From NCBI GenBank assembly GCA_037783415.1, contig JAZGTN010000015.1, positions 3,793,001 through 3,857,000 of the forward strand: a DNA stretch of 64,000 nt, given 5' to 3'. The position numbers and the translations under genes are program-made. The notes under the pieces are model-generated. The model had not been told where the DNA came from. It saw nothing but the letters and a program-made list of their open reading frames with translations, and searched no databases. Below are positions 25,281 through 37,613 of this stretch, one piece after another. The DNA is from Leptasterias polaris (Eukaryota; Echinodermata; Asteroidea; Forcipulatida; Asteriidae). The number at the start of each line of letters is the position of its first letter. Position 1 is the first letter of the stretch.

Positions 25281-25331
25281 ATGTATTACATTGTATTACA
25301 ATGTATTACATTGTATTACAATGTATTACAT
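25281..25331. repeat. 10/20-bp tandem repeat (atgtattaca/ttgtattaca)
   Basis: Five alternating units of atgtattaca and ttgtattaca in a row. The sequence is partly self-complementary. Confidence 0.85.
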
Positions 25332-26451
25332 TGTTTATGGACAGCAAAACATGGACAGCAAAACAGAAACGCCATCACTGTTTGGTTTGTACACCGGGGG
25401 ACTGAATATTGTGTATTTTGCCCTTTGAATATACAGAACCTCGAATTGGGGACAGCAATGAATAGAAGCATTATATAACTATGTATTGTCACCAGTGTCA
25501 CAGTACTAATGTAATTACACTTTCATCCAAATACCAGAATCTTAAAAGTAAAACATCATGAATGAAGCATGAAGTCGAGGCTCCACACGCACATGGCGGA
25601 TTCGCGCAAAGAGCAAAATGTTGCTCGAGACAAGCTCTATAATAAAACCGAACACTTATTAGGGTTTGGGTATTTGTTCTGTATTGTATACACCCGAACA
25701 TACAGTGTACTCCTTTAGTGTCCACCATCTCAAAAAGGCTAATTGTGTTGTTCAAGCGGCCAGTGAAGATTTTAACATGTCACAGGGAATCTTAAGTCAT
25801 TGAACTCGTTAACTGCAGTCTTGTTTTCATATTGGCGTCCATGCTTTGTAATTGCAAAGCGTCCAAGCCAATCACAACATTGTTATTCGATGGTTACACA
25901 TAAGGAGTGGAGAAGAGCACCGCTTTCTGTGTGTGTATAGACTTTTAATCTTGTTTTCCAAATAGTTATACACGAATTGATCGCAACACCGCGCTTTCCA
26001 ATTGGGTCGTGGTCAGAGAGTTATTTATTCTGAGGATTGTGATTGGTCAGGTCGACCAACAGATGTCTGACACCTGGCTGGCTACAGAGAAAAGATACAA
26101 TCATTGCGGCTTAATAGAGGATTGTTATTCGAGGTGATCAACGGTTGTGTTGTTGCTCCCCATTTTTACCTGCATTGAATGGTCCATGGAAATAACCAGG
26201 TCGAAAACATTGGGGTCATATCCAAAACACAGACTTCAATGTGTTTTCGCTGGTTACTTTTGTTGTTGTAAATAACTTGGCAGGGTCATTGTCATTGAAT
26301 ACAAAGGACGGGAACCTCATCTGCAGCAGCAGTGCCAGATTTTTCAAATTGGACAGTTTAAACTGAATATATATTAACATTTAATTCTTTCTGTTGTCAA
26401 ACAATTTGAGGGGAACTTGATATTTTAGGTTGTATTTATTTTCTACTTAAT

Positions 26452-26631
26452 ATGTCTGTTCAAAATAGTCAGATAAATTTACGGGATGTAGCTAATAATA
26501 CTTCTCAAGGGTATGTATATGTAACAATTGATGAGGACTACCCTTCTGATCCTTCCACGATCTTATTTACTCTAAAAGAAATATCAAAAATACTTCACAG
26601 TCCAAGATTTTTTCGAAAGAAAATCACATGA
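26452..26631 (+). CDS. 59-residue ORF, unknown
   Basis: Starts MSVQNSQINLRDVANN and ends at TGA, with a polar composition more protein-like than neighbouring frames. It could be a retroelement fragment or chance. No family recognised. Confidence 0.2.
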   Translation: MSVQNSQINLRDVANNTSQGYVYVTIDEDYPSDPSTILFTLKEISKILHSPRFFRKKIT

Positions 26632-27617
26632 TATTATCTTTATTTACACCGTGCTTTTTCTTCCTAAATGTTCACATCATATAGCAATACACCAATGTTT
26701 CCCCAGTCCCTTTTAATTCGTGATTTGAGAACCATAATTTTTTTTTACGCCCCACAACATCCCATTTCCAACCAGACAATAAACAGCACCCCCGCCCATA
26801 CGTCCCAAGTTACGGCTTACAGCCATTGATTGACACCAGACGAGCCCACAACATATCGGCTGCTGTTTCCCAACCACGCGTGCACTTCTAGTGTTGAAAG
26901 CTGCAGTGCGAATTAACTGTACAGTTAGATCACTTGCATACACATTGTACTATGTAGATTTAAACCGCGCTCCATTTAATGAATCGGGGGGCGGGGGGGG
27001 GGGGGGGTAGGATGTCGCCACTAGAAATTATCCTTTTATGTTTGTCTACCACAGACAGACCTACTGAATGCCAATCCTCTACCATCTTCAAAGTTATATT
27101 AATCAGGCAGTATTTTATACACTTTAACCCCATCCCACAGACAAAAACAGAAAACTACATTTAGATAATGCTACTTCGCAGCAATTTTCTTTTAACCTAA
27201 ATTATCTATAATGAATTATCTTTGAATTCCTAAATCCCCGATAAAATGTTTTTTAATGGGACATACATTTTTCCAGTAAAAAAAAGTATACCGGGGTCCG
27301 GTTTTTTTTGTGGTTTGTTACTTTTGATCAGAGTCTCTTTACTTCAAAGTTGGTTACACAGACAAGAACAGGCCTAAAATACAACAAGTCAAACAAATCA
27401 AATATTTTCATAACAAAATTGATAATACTTTATTGATCGAATATTTCTCATTTACTTTTAAATATCAAATAAACCACTTTTAAATAAAATACAAAATCCA
27501 CTTTCTTGTAATAATTTAAATTGAAATGCAAGTAATTTTACTAAAGTTTGATTACATCCTCTACCAAGATTTGCTTTGGCTTTATCGTAATTATTAATTG
27601 AAATAACAATGGCTTAA

Positions 27618-27992
27618 AGGCACTGAACACGTTTGGTAATTGTCAAGGACCAGTATTCTCACTTGGTGTATCCCAATTACATATGCATAAAATAACAAAC
27701 CTGTGAAAATTTGGGGTTAATTGGTCATCGAATTTGCAAGAGAATAATGAAAGAAAAAACACCCTTGTTGTATTATTACTTTGTGTGCTTTCAGATGCTA
27801 ATAAAAGACTTCATGCATGAAGGTCTTTTAATATTTTAGTGAGAAATTACCTCTTTCTCAAAAACTACGTTACTTCAGAGGGAGTGGTTTCTCACAATGT
27901 TGTATACTATCAACAGCTCTCCATTGCTCGTTTCCAAGTAAGTTTTTATGCTAATATATATTTTGTGTAATTACCAAACGTGTTCAGTGCCT
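27618..27992. mobile_element. TTAA-flanked MITE, family A copy 3
   Basis: TTAA at 27614-27617 and 27993-27996, with ends AGGCACTGAACACGTTTGG and complement. Its palindromic centre is CTTCATGCATGAAG instead of CTTCTGGCCAGAAG. Confidence 0.85.
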
Positions 27993-27996
27993 TTAA

Positions 27997-30570
27997 AGAA
28001 TACATGGTGGTTCAGAAAAAATATTCAAAGAGTAATTGAATCTTATTTAAGATGGTGCTACCATTTAATGCAAAATATTTGAAACTCGCAGGTTGGCAGG
28101 GTAGAAAGAAGGACTAAACAACTTTTTAGTACCTTACACTTTTTAGTACCTTCGTTTTTCTTTCACAGACAATCAAAGTAATGGATAAAATAACATCGTC
28201 AGAAAACAAACATTGGTAGATAACATATTGTTCAACGAAGGCAAACCCGGCAAACAAAAGTTTGATTTCAAATCTTGTGCAAGTCCTACTGGCCAATGAA
28301 ATTCAGCTTAATTACAACCATCCGAGGCAAGTTAAGATATAAAATAAAAATATTTAAAAGATTCAATTATTTCAATTGACAAGTCTGTCTTTTCCAACAT
28401 TGACCAAGAAAAGTGAAGTAATTCAATTTTTTTTTTACATGAATACAGAGATGCAATGATTACAAAAATTACTAAAATCTCCAGTGCATGCGTAAGAATG
28501 ATAATTATACTTGATTTAAAAAAATCTAGATTTAGAATCACATATAAAAATCTTGTCATAATTTATATAATACAATAACTAATAAAAAGTAAACAGTACT
28601 TCAAGGATAGTGGAAAAAATTGTTTGAATCGTTATCCTTTCTTAAATACCAAACAAACGAACACAAAATAATTTATCAGACGAGTTAACCAAGCTTTTGA
28701 AATAAAATATTTGTTTATATTTAAGCATAATGATTGTACAATTCAAAAACCACAGGGCTGGGGTTGGATATTGTTGGTGTTAGGGGGGGGGGGGGGGGGT
28801 GAGAGGAGTCGAGTCCAGGAGGAATGAAGAGTGGGTGAAACTGTTAAGGCACTGACCATAAAATCTTATCCAAGATAACCCAATTATTTCCTGTTCAATC
28901 ATTTCAACACAACAGTTTGGGAAAAAATAAAAATAAAAAATAAACCCAAATGTACATCGTTTGAGGTTTTCTAGACCCATAAAACAAAGCATCAATAACA
29001 ATGTCATTCTATTCTTCTGAGGGAGTTCTCTTTTTCTTTCCCTTTTAAATGTCAACCATAAAATAACCATCTTTTGTAGTGTCTAAAATGATTATCCATA
29101 AATAATCCGGTTGAGTTATTCCCCATGGTACCACAAACTGTCACTGGCAATAGGGATCAAGTAACAGAATATGCAAGTGTTTCCACATCTCCACTTGATA
29201 TTAGCTGAATGTTATTTTCTTAAAGATCGCTGTACATTTATTTGCCTTTCATCATTATGCAGTACATTTTAAGCTTTCATCAGATTATATTATTTGTATG
29301 GTGTTGACTTAGTAATCACCATATCATCTTCGGGCCAAGCAAAGACGCATGAATGAATAAAATGAAATTCCTCCAAGGACAAAGCGACTTTTGCTTCACT
29401 TGACTGCGCAGCTGCAGCTCAAGTATGAATTTAAAAACAAATGATTTTCAGCAGTTTTTATCCAATTCAACAGGTTAGGCACTAAACTTCTTAGAAAACA
29501 CTTATGCGTGGGAAAAATACAAGATTCTACACACATGTACTTGTGTGTAATAATACTAATAGGACTTGAAAAAAGGCACCATGGAGAAAATGAGGAATAC
29601 CTACCCTCATTGCATTTGCCTTAAATATCCAGTCATGTGCATCAAAAATAAATAAAAATCAAGAAAGTTTAACTAAGTGGAAAACTGCACTAATTTTTTT
29701 CTATAACAGCTATCACACAATGCAAAACTACTTAATCAATACATAAAACCGGAAATGAATGATACATTGTGTAACATTTTGTACACTCTTGTCCTATATA
29801 ATTACTTTGGCCTGTTGGAAGGGGAATGCATTATTATTTATACATACATCTATTTTCGTTGTTGCCTTCTATTTTTAGCTAGAGGCGTTCCAGAAAGTTG
29901 CTTTACAATTTCCATTTCATAATCAGACATGCAACTTTGTCATTGCAAAATAAAAGGAGCAGCCAAGCACATAAAACTGCAGTTATGTATTTCTTCAGAT
30001 TTCTATGGAAGTTATATTTCTTTTTAAATAAGATGGAAACCAGCTGATAAGCTAAAATTTGCATGCCTGCATGTTATTACTGAAACTATTAATTTATTAA
30101 AATGATCTTGTTATAAGGCTTGCTATATTTTGAAGCATTGATTACCTGTTAAATTTGAACAAGTTTGATTTTTCCAGTTTATTAAAATTGGAATGACATA
30201 TTTACCCATGTAACTTGATAATAAAGGGAGGGTTTGGGTAAAAATGGAAATTGGCACACATTTCTAACTGCCAAATTACATGGCAAACAGAACTCAATTA
30301 ACGAACAAAAAAAGACGAAATTAAATTCAGGTTTTGTTTACAAGGCAAAACTATTAATTAACATAATTAACTACCAACGACGCCGACTCCTTATATTAAT
30401 AAATGATTTTGTTTTAAGGCACAAATATGGCAGTAGCGAGATGACTTTCAAACGAGGTAGTTGAGTATAACATAAACACCTGTTATAAAAAAGTAAAGGC
30501 TTTAAATAAAAATTTAGTATAATGGCTTAAGCTTTTTGGTTTTGTTTACATTTCTTTCTTTTTTGGCAGC
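27997..30570. other. Intergenic plus probable nanos 3' UTR
   Basis: AT-rich, with no second gene recognised. A G run lies at about 28783-28799. A possible minus-strand polyadenylation signal (AATAAA; plus-strand tttatt) sits near 30178-30183, about 390 bp past the nanos stop codon. Confidence 0.35.
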
Positions 30571-32573
30571 CTACAAACAATAATGACGTTTTCTTCCCGT
30601 GGAAGTTCTCGCCGTCTTTAGAGGTGCAGGGGGAAGCTCGTTTCGTTTGGTGGGACAATATTTTAGTGTGTGGGCGTGGTCTCCGTTGACACCACATAGA
30701 GGGCAGGTGTAGGCCCTTAGGATCGGGCAAAGGGTTTTACCGTCTTGATCCTTCAGTATGTGACTGGAATAAACCGTCTCCCGCTCGCCGTTGTTCTTGC
30801 AAAAGACGCACCAGACTGTGGCTCTCTGCTTCCTCAGTATCCTCCGACTAGCATCTTCCTCCGAATTCAAGGGACGGAATACATCATCTCTGCGGAAAAA
30901 GAAAATAGAAGAAAGTTAATGTACAAATGTTGGTGTAAAGTTACAGGCAAATTAGTATTTTAAAACTTTACAGTGAAAATTTATTTGTGTTATCGCAAAC
31001 CTTACTACGGTATTAACGGTCACTTTTCATTACTATAGTATTATCAAAAACATGTTATCTTAAAACATGATGTAATTGATTTTGGTCAATGGTCATTAAC
31101 ACCGACAGTTACAAGGTGGCAGTCTGCATTGTCCTCTTTCTAAGATATTTAGTCCGAGTTACTAGACCCAAGGCCCAACAATGCGTTTTTAACATTGGAT
31201 TAATATCTGGCAAATGTTGGATACGCCAGCAGATAATGTCCCAATGTTAAAACTGACTACATTCAAAGAAAACGACAAAAGAACAAACAGAGACAAGCAG
31301 TCGGCAAAACTGCACCTCGAATGCAAGTTTTGTACACTCACAGGTTTGGGTAAATGTACAAAAACTTATGAAAACATCACAATTAGGTTTTCTAGAGCCA
31401 TTGTATATGCTGCCCTTAAAATTTTACTTTTGGAAATTTGGCAAATATGGCATTGATAAAAGCAGTTAATCAGTTAATTTGCAAGTGCCGACCTATTGCC
31501 TCTGTTGACACATGGTTGAGTTTGAGTATCGTTGCGTTCAAATGAGGGATTGATGTAAAGCAATTAAGACATATAAATGCATTTCACTTGGTTGCATTTT
31601 ACAGTTTTTTTGTTGTTTACAGGCCGAGTGGGTGAACATTAGGTTTGACTAGAGAATTTGCTCATTTTTCTGTTAACAGTTGGCACTGGCACTGCCACTG
31701 CCAACAAAGAGCTTACGCCAGTGTGGTCAATTTTAAAGTATCTGGCATAGTTCAGCCAGAATGTCAAAAACCCTGCTAAACTAGACTAATGTAACTGTTA
31801 AAGAGCGTTTACACACCGACTTGTCAAGCCCATTGTTTTTCAAGTTGCTTATTTCAGATTTTCATCAGTATCAAAAATTTGCCAAGATTTAGATTTATCA
31901 CCAATAATAACCAACCAATGATGATGCATAACAAAACATATCAAATGCACACTTAATTAAGTCATTAACTAAAACTTGCTGTGAGAATGGTTCATACAAA
32001 TATATTATTTTTTATTTCATAACCATCAAAATTTGTTTAACTTTCTTACAGAAATATAAATTGAACCTTAAGTAAGGGTAGCAATTTCTGATCTTCATTG
32101 TCAAAAACTGCCTTCTTCTCCTCTCGCCTCGTTGAAATGGAACGCATTATTAAAAAGTCTTTATTTTGTCACATCGGCCCTCACAAGAATACCATTAAAA
32201 TTAACAGCAAATGGAATGTACAGTACAACAAACTTTTAAGTTAACATTTCGACCACTTAATCTTCTCTGCTCCAGCTTTTTCTAATTTCACTTGGCCGTA
32301 TCATCTCCCTTAATCAAAACAATACCGAAACCCCGTGTAGTGTATTTTTACATACCTGAGGTAGTCCAGTGTCTCTACCATCGACTCTCTCCCGTTCCGC
32401 CGGAACTCCGTCATGAAGTCCCCCGAGCCAGTTGGCCATATCGAAGACGAGTCATGGTAGTCTTCGTCTTCAACCGGCTTCTCTACTCTACCCACCAGTT
32501 TGGCTAGACCCAAATAGTCTTTCATTGGGCAGAACCAGGATTGAGTAGAGAAAAATTCGGGCAAAGTCTCCAT
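30571..32573 (-). CDS. nanos: Nanos homologue, two exons, complete
   Basis: Nanos is a germline RNA regulator that works with Pumilio and recruits the CCR4-NOT deadenylase in the cytoplasm. Exon 1 (32573-32356) starts METLPEFFSTQ and ends ctcag|gtatgt. Exon 2 (30889-30571) follows tttttccgcag. The intron is 1466 bp, phase 2, and joins in frame as YLR|DDVFRPL. The product is 178 residues. Residues 14-27 (FCPMKDYLGLAKLV) match the NOT1-interacting motif of animal Nanos proteins. Residues 100-151 form the two CCHC fingers with exact family spacing: C-x2-C-x12-H-x10-C, then C-x2-C-x7-H-x4-C, including the diagnostic GDHAHTLKYCP. The start has G at -3 and G at +4. The short C-terminus is basic. 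All zinc ligands are present, so it looks functional. Confidence 0.95.
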
Positions 32574-32658
32574 TTCTTCTGCGAGTTAACGAATTCTTTA
32601 AGTGCTCTAGCAAACCTGTAGCTGTCGCGGCAGTTGACAAAATTGTAATAAGTTGCGT

Positions 32659-32666
32659 CCACGTGG
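32659..32666. promoter_or_regulatory. CCACGTGG palindrome (E-box type) upstream of nanos
   Basis: An 8-bp CACGTG-core palindrome 86 bp before the nanos start codon. It could be a bHLH site, but single short motifs occur by chance. Confidence 0.2.
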
Positions 32667-34798
32667 AATCGCCTATTTTTGTAAATAGTGCAGGTGGGCG
32701 GGTCTAATGTCATTAACAGTGACACAAGGTGCAGCCAATCAACTCAATTCATTCCGTTAACAGTCAAACAGTGCACTGGATTCATGATCTTAGAAGCACG
32801 TGTTGATAATGGGCAACTACAGACTGGTCGCTGTCCTCTAGTTCGGTTCTGTGCAGGATCAGAGAGCTCGAATAATTATAAACAAAATATATACAGACAA
32901 CTTGCCGCCTGTAAGTGAATTAAGTAGACATGACAAAATAGTGCGTTAATCAGATTTAGAACGTTTGTTTTGTCTGCAAATCAGCGACATTTTATTTATC
33001 TTTTTTAAATGACGCATTTTGTTTCTATTCCCACATGAGAGTGTGGGTAAGGCTGCAATTGCGTGGGGATTGGGGTGTGTGTGGGGGGGGGGGGGGGGGG
33101 GGGAGAGGAGGGGGTAGTGGTCCATAACTTATCCGGGGAAAACACTCTTATTTTTCTCCCAGGGTTCATTTCGATAAGGCGAGGCCCTACGGATCAACCA
33201 TGGTTAAACCTGCGGGGGGTGGGGAGTGGGGGGTGGGGAGTGGGGGGCGGGGTGGATTGTTCCAGCCCCAGCCTCAAGTTCCCATTACTCCATTGCTTCA
33301 CCAGCAATAGCGAAAGCTAAATGTTTTGTTTATGATTTCAGACAGAGATTGGGATAATTCGTATTTTTTAGATACGGCGAACACCAGAAGAGTACTCCGT
33401 TTGGTTTAGGTGCGTATACAGCCAGAATAGTTACCCCAAACCACATGGGCCTAAAGTGTATTTTTAATGTGTCCACCAATCATTTTCAAAAAAATGCTTA
33501 TTGATACATGGGCAAGGGATGGCGAGGATGGCGAGACTCGATCTTGAGATCGTTCCAAGAAGCGATTTCCAGGAGTCCGGAGGAGGGTCGTTTTAAGAAT
33601 CAATTTCGAGGAGTCCTTGGTTTGCAGTTCGGGTTATGTGGAATGTTTTGCAACACATTCCGTCTTTGTGCAAGACGTTGTTCATTATCACACGACTATC
33701 GCGACGTGTTTGTAATGTTGAGTGTGCTTGGTTTTACATGGCTTTTATACTAACAACAAAGTAAGACCAAGACTGGGGGGGGGGGGGGGGGGTGGAACGG
33801 GCGCGATGATCGAACAAAAGTACATTGTTTACGTAAACTGCAACAGTTCAACACAAAATCCTGGCAAAAATAGTTCGCCTGAAAATTATCATTCCAAATC
33901 ATTCCAATGTTCTGGTGACCTCCTCCCCACTCTTGCTCGTTTGTTTTCAATTGTATTTGTATGTCAGTCCCCCCCCCCCCCCCCCCCCCCCCCACCCCCC
34001 CACCCGGTTAAACCATGTACCTATGAATAGAGAAAAGTGACCTGCGGAATAAAAAACAAAATGTGAAATGCATATAGAACAACTAAATTTTCAAAATTTA
34101 TTTGAAATGCTTTTCTGACGGGTCATTGAAACGCTTTCACCCGACTTTATGAAGATGGTACTGGTGGTTGCATTTTATGTTGGGCAACTTGAAATAAATT
34201 CTAAAAATAACACCTTGAACATGTGTTTATAATTGTAAAAGCAAGTTTAACAACGCCCTGTCACTAAAGAGAAATGCCGGTGTCATAGGGAAATCTTTCC
34301 CCAGAGAGTTCTGTCCCCAATTATTATGGGAAATGAACAAGGGTCCTTGCTCTATATGTTTTGAAGGAGGATGATTCATAAGATAGCGCTATCAGAAGAA
34401 GTTTGTGCACAGTTGGCCGTATGGTTGACAGAATCTCCGGGGGACAGAATCTCCTGTCACACCGGTATCGTACGGAAAAATATTGCTTCCATGGTAGAAC
34501 CAGTAATGGTTTTAAACTTGTCGTCTGCCCCCCCCCCCCCCCCCCCCCCCCCCTCTTCTCGCGACCCATCTGACATATATCGGTGCATGGAGGAAGCTTC
34601 AACTTTGAAGAACGTATGTCATTGTAAAAACCAAGTCCATAAGTTTTTGCAATTGCATAAAAATTAATCGTGTATGAAAACCTAGTTCAATGCAACTCAA
34701 CGGGCATTGGAGCCATTTTGTGTAGTGGGCGTGGCTTGTAAAAGTTACGTAACAGTAACGAACAGGAAGATCCCTATGCTAAATCTGACAACTATGGA
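32667..34798. other. Homopolymer-rich spacer
   Basis: No gene recognised. There are long G or C runs near 33078-33101 (G), 33776-33792 (G), 33969-33992 (C) and 34529-34552 (C), plus ggggtgg repeats at 33214-33255. Confidence 0.5.
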
Positions 34799-35556
34799 GG
34801 TCAAAAAGTGGACATCCTGCCTGCTTTCCAGCTGTCTAAATTATGAAAAACAGATTGAACGTTTTTTTCTGGTGCATTTTAAACTGTTCTGCTTTTCGTC
34901 CCCCTGAAAGTAGATTAAACATTTTCGTAGTATCCATTTTTCTACTTGTTTACTTTTCAATTTCGAGGAAAGCGGGTTTTACTTATTTTACCATACACTT
35001 ACGGTCGAAAAGTGGACATTTGTCTTTTGGGTTTCCTAGAAGAAGTAGAAACGCAGGTTAAACGTTTTAGATAAATAAATGTTCTACTTTTCTGCTAGAC
35101 ACAAAGCAGATTGGACGTGTTGTCACACAGTGACACAAAGGCGGACATCAGCTTTTACTGGTTTCCATCAACCTGAAAAGCCGATCGTACGTTCGGGAAC
35201 ATTTTACTTCTCTGCTTTCCTGCTTCCCAGAAAGTGGATCGAACGTTTTTTTAAACAGGGGTTTGAAAGTGGACATCTGTTTTACGCACCAACAGAAAAA
35301 ATGCATAACTTATTAGCACTTAAATTTACTCCCCTGTCGTACGAATGCACGACTCCACTGCTAAATGTCCACTTTTCGACCGTAAGTGTAGGTGAATAAA
35401 ACCTGCTTTCCTCGAAACTGAAAAGTAACGAAAATGTTTAATCTACTTTTCAGGGGGGCGAAAAGCAGAAAGTTGAAAAATGCACCAGAAAAAAACGTTA
35501 AATCTGTTTTTTCCATAATTTAGAAGGCTGGAAAAGCAGATGTCCACTTTTCGACC
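34799..35556. mobile_element. Foldback element with ~200-bp inverted arms
   Basis: The left arm (about 34799-35021) and right arm (about 35363-35556) are inverted copies, starting GGTCAAAAAGTGGACAT and ending with the complement of GGTCGAAAAGTGGACAT. The arms and the loop contain repeated modules with gtggacat, cctgctttcc and aacgttttt, so it was built by internal duplication. No transposase is present. Confidence 0.8.
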
Positions 35557-37613
35557 CCCATTATTATGACAACCCAAAAGGCACCACAAAGATTTGTGGG
35601 TGATGTATTTACAGAAAAGGTACGTTATTGAACGAACCATTATTGTTACTAGCGCCCCCGTGTGTCGGTATGGGTGTTAGGGCCTGAGCTGTTGGTATTG
35701 GTTATAATGTTTTTTCTCTATTATTGTATTGAGTGATGAGTGGGTTCTATTTAACGAGTAGAAGCTGGGGGGGGGGGGGGGGGGTCAGATGGTCAGATTG
35801 GTTGGTTCAGGGACGGGGAACATGGTGCCATCCGTAATTGGCAACGGGGCAAACCCTACTTTTCTCATCATCCCACATATTCAATTTCGATAGATAGAGG
35901 GCGCGTATCAAGATGCTCTGAAACTTAACGCGGGAGCGCGGCCAACGCCGATTATAACCACTTATAATTATTATGAAAAAAAAAATGGTTTTATAACCTA
36001 GCACACTGGGTCGGGGATACTTTCTCAAAATGAAAAGTAAATAAATTTGTTATTTCCCTCAAAATTAGATGTATTGCAACTGTTTCAAATCCACCCGCTT
36101 CACTATAGGGCCTAATGATCAGTCACTGAACAGAACAACAACAGTTTTATCTTTCGACAATACACTTTACTGTATTTAGAGAAACTTAAACTTTACTCAC
36201 ATGTTGCTGACTGTTAAGTTTGCCATTAGAGGACTTGCCCTGGTACATTACATTGAGAGACAGCGGCCACAGGCAACTTACTGCCCATAGAAGCCGCAAA
36301 CGTCCGCCAAGACCAGTCCCTTGTGACAGACTTGAAATCCGAGAAATTGTCATGTCCAGCAATAGAAAGTTTCCAATGTTTCCCATGTTGATTATTAACA
36401 TTTTTGTAGAACAAAACATAATTTCTGTTTAATAAATTCATATTGAGATTTTTAGAATATATAAAAGAAGGGCTTATCTATTTAAAATTTAAATCTATAA
36501 TGTTCGGGTCACCCAGCAAAATATCGGACCTAGCACCTTTAAAACACATTATAAAAAACTACAACTACATGACTAGTTTCAAATTGAAAGCTTGCTGGTA
36601 ATCAAATTCATACCCTCAACAATCTTTCAGAGAAATATTTTGACTGAAAAGAAATTCCCATAAAAATTATTTTAAAAACCTGTCGAAATCGAAGAAAATA
36701 GCATTTTAAGGAATCCAAAATGATCACCGTCGCTTATTCAGTTTGCTGGTGTTGATTATTGGTAACACATACACACGTACACAGGTTGTTTCTCAGAGTG
36801 TACAGAAATCTAGAGTTCGAGTAATGAGTTTACTTCAAAATATAAATTAATAACAGGCAGTCGACTGAGATGGTAAAAACTAAAAACATTGTTGCTTTGG
36901 AATATATTTTCTGAGTTCGTCGAATAAGATTGTCGAAAACTAACTAATAAATATTAAAGATTAACGGTTAACCCGAACTTTCAAGTATTGTCTGCTATTA
37001 TAATTGTTTGTCATTTTGTTTTGAACATCCAGTGATTGTTTCTTTATTGATTCGGGGAAGTCCCAATGGTTAGGTCTGGACGTCACCGTCCTCAGCATAG
37101 TATGGCGCGATTGTTGGAGTTCTACCTGCGGCCTGTACCATTCAGCTTAAGGGGGTTTCCAAACATTTTTTATAAAGCAGTATGTTAAAGACTTGCCTTA
37201 TTATATTGATTTTTAAATTCACATCGTCAGTATTATTTAAAAGTATACAGAAATGTATACCTGGAACTTTAAAAGTGAAATTTCATGTTTGAAAGTATGG
37301 GGAACAAAATTAAAACTTGTCAACAGCTACCTATTTTTTGTTTGCCGAAGTCTTGTGCATGCGGCATGCGGCATGCGGAAGTTGTTGAAGAAATATACAC
37401 ACATTTTTTTCAACAAGTGCGTAATGCTGAACTTGATTTCGTTTCAGGTGCGCGGCACTGCACACCACACTCCAGTACCATAAACACTAAGTAGTGAATT
37501 TGTGCAGTTGACAGTGACAGTAACAAAATAAGATCCACTGGTGTGGTGGTACTGACGGCATTGCATTTGATTTGTGAAAAATAAGCAACTTTGCGCTGTA
37601 AACGTTTGTGAAA
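35557..37613. other. Intergenic; 5' UTR of the next gene at the right end
   Basis: A poly-G run lies at about 35767-35784. A minus-strand segment at 36226-36441 ends in a strong donor-like gtaagt but has no partner exon. The last ~150 bases probably include the 5' UTR of the plus-strand gene starting at 37614. Confidence 0.3.

Noticed and set aside
36226..36441. Possible minus-strand exon ending in gtaagt, perhaps a nanos 5' UTR exon
   Set aside because: No acceptor or partner exon could be paired with it convincingly.
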